From Nitrospirota bacterium (GTDB lineage: Bacteria > Nitrospirota > Thermodesulfovibrionia > Thermodesulfovibrionales > UBA9159), in the NCBI GenBank assembly GCA_021790195.1, contig JAJYIF010000002.1, positions 62,001 through 126,000 of the forward strand: a stretch of 64,000 bases of DNA. Reading direction: 5' to 3'. This document shows positions 62,743 to 64,000 of this stretch, piece after piece (position 1 is the stretch's first letter; each line of letters opens with the position of its first letter). The position numbers and the translations under genes are program-made. The notes beneath the pieces were generated by a model that made no database searches, was not told where the DNA came from, and was given only the letters and a program-made list of their open reading frames with translations.

Positions 62743-63845
62743 GATACATCGGCGGAAGCAAGAAGTATGTGCGTTTACGGATGGCTGTCCTGACTATTGT
62801 GCTCTGCTTTTCTTTTGCCTTTTCTGCTACGGCGCAGGCCCTTCTCAATATCGGCGGTACTGCGCCCGATTTTTCGGTCAGGGACCTTGAAGGAAAGGAT
62901 GTAAGCCTTTCCCAGTTCACCGGGAAAAAGGCCGTGGTAATCCTGTTCTGGTCCACATGGAGCGCCAAGTCGACAAAGGCCTTCAAGAGGATGCAGGATT
63001 TCTATGAGAAATATAAGGACAGGGGCATTCAGGTCGTGGGGATCAACGCTGATAATGAAACCATTTCGCGCGAAGACGTGGAAAACATCAAGAAGTTCGT
63101 AAAGGAAACGGGCATTACTTTTCCGGTCCTTACGGATAAGGCCTTGAAGACCTTTCGGGCATACGAGATAATAGCGCTTCCATCGACCGTTATCGTTACA
63201 GAGGGCAAGATATCCTACGAACTTCCGGGGTTTCCCCTTGTAGGGACAGAAGATATGTTTGATTACCTGCTCGGCCTGGCTGGGGAGACGCCGAAGAAAA
63301 AGATGGAGGTCCGATACAAGCCGCAACATGACTCCATAGCGGACGCCAGCCTCGCCCGGAAGTTTATGGCCAAGGAGAAGTACGACATGGCGTATCCCCT
63401 GCTTCAGAAGGCGATTGAGAGAGACCCCAAGTATATGCTCGCCTACATAGAGCTGGCGAAGCTTTATGATCTTGAGGGCAAGGACCGGGAGGCGGAGGAG
63501 ACTTTCAAGAAGGCCCTTGCCTCCGATGCCGAAAGCGTTCCGGTGATGAGCGAGTTCGGCTATTTTCTGACGAAGAAGGGCAAGATAAAGGAGGCGGTCG
63601 AAATCCTCGACAAGGCCGCCAAAATGAACTCGTACACGCCCTCTCACTATTATCTTGCATATGCCCTTTCGAAAAACGGCCAGGCGAAAGAGGCCCTTAG
63701 CGCTTTCGACGCCGCCCTGGCTTTGAACCCATATGAGCCAATGATATACATTCTTCGTGGCGAACACTACGAAATGAATAAGATGCACAAAGAGGCTTCA
63801 GCAGACTACAGAAAGGCGCTTGAACTGACCTTGAAGATTAAATAG
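62739..63845 (+). CDS. Thioredoxin-fold/TPR fusion protein lacking active-site cysteines
   Basis: 368 residues. Signal segment (about 14-32), a TlpA/AhpC-TSA-like redoxin domain (GTAPDFSVRDLEGKDVSLSQF to VTEGKISYELPG) and four to five TPRs at about 200-365. The position of the redox motif reads WSTWSAKS (71-78): both cysteines of WCxxC are serine (75 and 78), so classical thiol exchange is impossible. A structural or binding role is more likely. ATGA overlap with the TPR gene. Part of the cytochrome gene set. Confidence 0.85.
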   Translation: MRYIGGSKKYVRLRMAVLTIVLCFSFAFSATAQALLNIGGTAPDFSVRDLEGKDVSLSQFTGKKAVVILFWSTWSAKSTKAFKRMQDFYEKYKDRGIQVVGINADNETISREDVENIKKFVKETGITFPVLTDKALKTFRAYEIIALPSTVIVTEGKISYELPGFPLVGTEDMFDYLLGLAGETPKKKMEVRYKPQHDSIADASLARKFMAKEKYDMAYPLLQKAIERDPKYMLAYIELAKLYDLEGKDREAEETFKKALASDAESVPVMSEFGYFLTKKGKIKEAVEILDKAAKMNSYTPSHYYLAYALSKNGQAKEALSAFDAALALNPYEPMIYILRGEHYEMNKMHKEASADYRKALELTLKIK

Positions 63846-63900
63846 ACGGGATTACGATTTCCCGGAACGAGAAGAACAAATCCAACTATGGGGAAGATTT

Positions 63901-64000
63901 ATGAAGAAGGTAACGAGGAGAAACATCGGTAGGGTTCTGTCCATTTCCCTTGCGGTTTTGGTATGTGCCGTTTTCTTGTGTTTATCCGCATATCCGACGA
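63901..64000 (+). CDS. Start of an exported protein, cut by the window edge
   Basis: The frame opens at ATG 63901, seven bases after GGGGAAG, and runs open to the window end. The visible 33 codons are a signal sequence: basic MKKVTRRN then hydrophobic VLSISLAVLVCAVFLCLSA. Its identity is unknown. It is in line with the cytochrome/TPR genes, 55 bases after the previous stop, and may belong to the same operon. Confidence 0.6.
   Translation, partial: MKKVTRRNIGRVLSISLAVLVCAVFLCLSAYPT

Noticed and set aside
1-64000. CRISPR arrays, tRNA/rRNA genes, intact insertion sequences
   Set aside because: No regularly spaced direct repeats, cloverleaf-like sequences or transposase frames were recognised in reading the window. 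A tRNA scan would settle the RNA genes.

Overview
This window looks like one contig of a Gram-negative, respiratory bacterium, most probably a member of the Nitrospirota or a similar anaerobic lineage (inference). The pointers are a multihaem c-type cytochrome with paired CxxCH motifs, type IV pilus genes, outer-membrane-type lipoproteins, several sigma-54 activators with matching -24/-12 promoters, and an rpmH-yidD-yidC locus that lacks rnpA between rpmH and yidD. No rRNA, tRNA, CRISPR array or intact insertion sequence was seen.

Layout. 1-5.7 kb: a tightly overlapping biosynthetic cluster on the + strand (PqqD-like protein, HPr-kinase-like ATPase, three family 2 glycosyltransferases, a methyltransferase, a nucleotidyltransferase-like protein). 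The PqqD protein ends in a tail that resembles a RiPP leader peptide. 5.8-9.5 kb: an M16 protease, a DUF1059 protein and a secreted helical protein. 9.5-14.2 kb: an accessory region with a palindromic dispersed repeat, a BrnT-like toxin/antitoxin pair, an Mrr-type endonuclease, two lipoproteins, a methyltransferase and a decayed copy of that methyltransferase's 5' end. 14.2-22.9 kb: housekeeping genes (UbiD decarboxylase, L,D-transpeptidase, Tat-exported M15-like peptidase, citrate synthase, then an overlapping CBS-tsaE-nadK-UDG-HIT operon) and a universal stress protein preceded by a possible 22-residue lipopeptide. 23.0-26.2 kb: an ABC-2 export system. 27-31.2 kb: a cysteine-rich PAS chemoreceptor and a four-PAS hybrid histidine kinase. 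31.3-35.4 kb: DUF202 protein, PAP2 phosphatase, GT39 glycosyltransferase and a DegQ-like lipoprotein protease.

35.5-46.5 kb, - strand, is the most unusual region. A near-consensus sigma-54 promoter precedes a USP-like protein, a TauE/SafE permease, a TIGR02186-like membrane protein and two universal stress proteins. After a 95-base gap come two novel proteins that join a GspE/MshE N-terminal domain to multiple DUF202-like membrane units carrying an arginine every seven residues, then a histidine kinase, a receiver protein and a PEP-synthase-like protein lacking the PEP-binding barrel. I infer a stress or energy-status signalling and response module.

46.7-58.4 kb: an amino acid permease, a kinase/NtrC-type regulator pair, and the type IV pilus set pilB-pilT-pilC-pilS-pilR, where PilB keeps the c-di-GMP-binding MshEN signature. 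58.4-60.5 kb: yidC, yidD, rpmH. 60.8-64 kb: a cytochrome with 13 CxxCH and two expanded haem motifs, a TPR protein, a thioredoxin-fold/TPR protein whose active-site cysteines are both serine, and the start of a further exported protein cut by the window edge.
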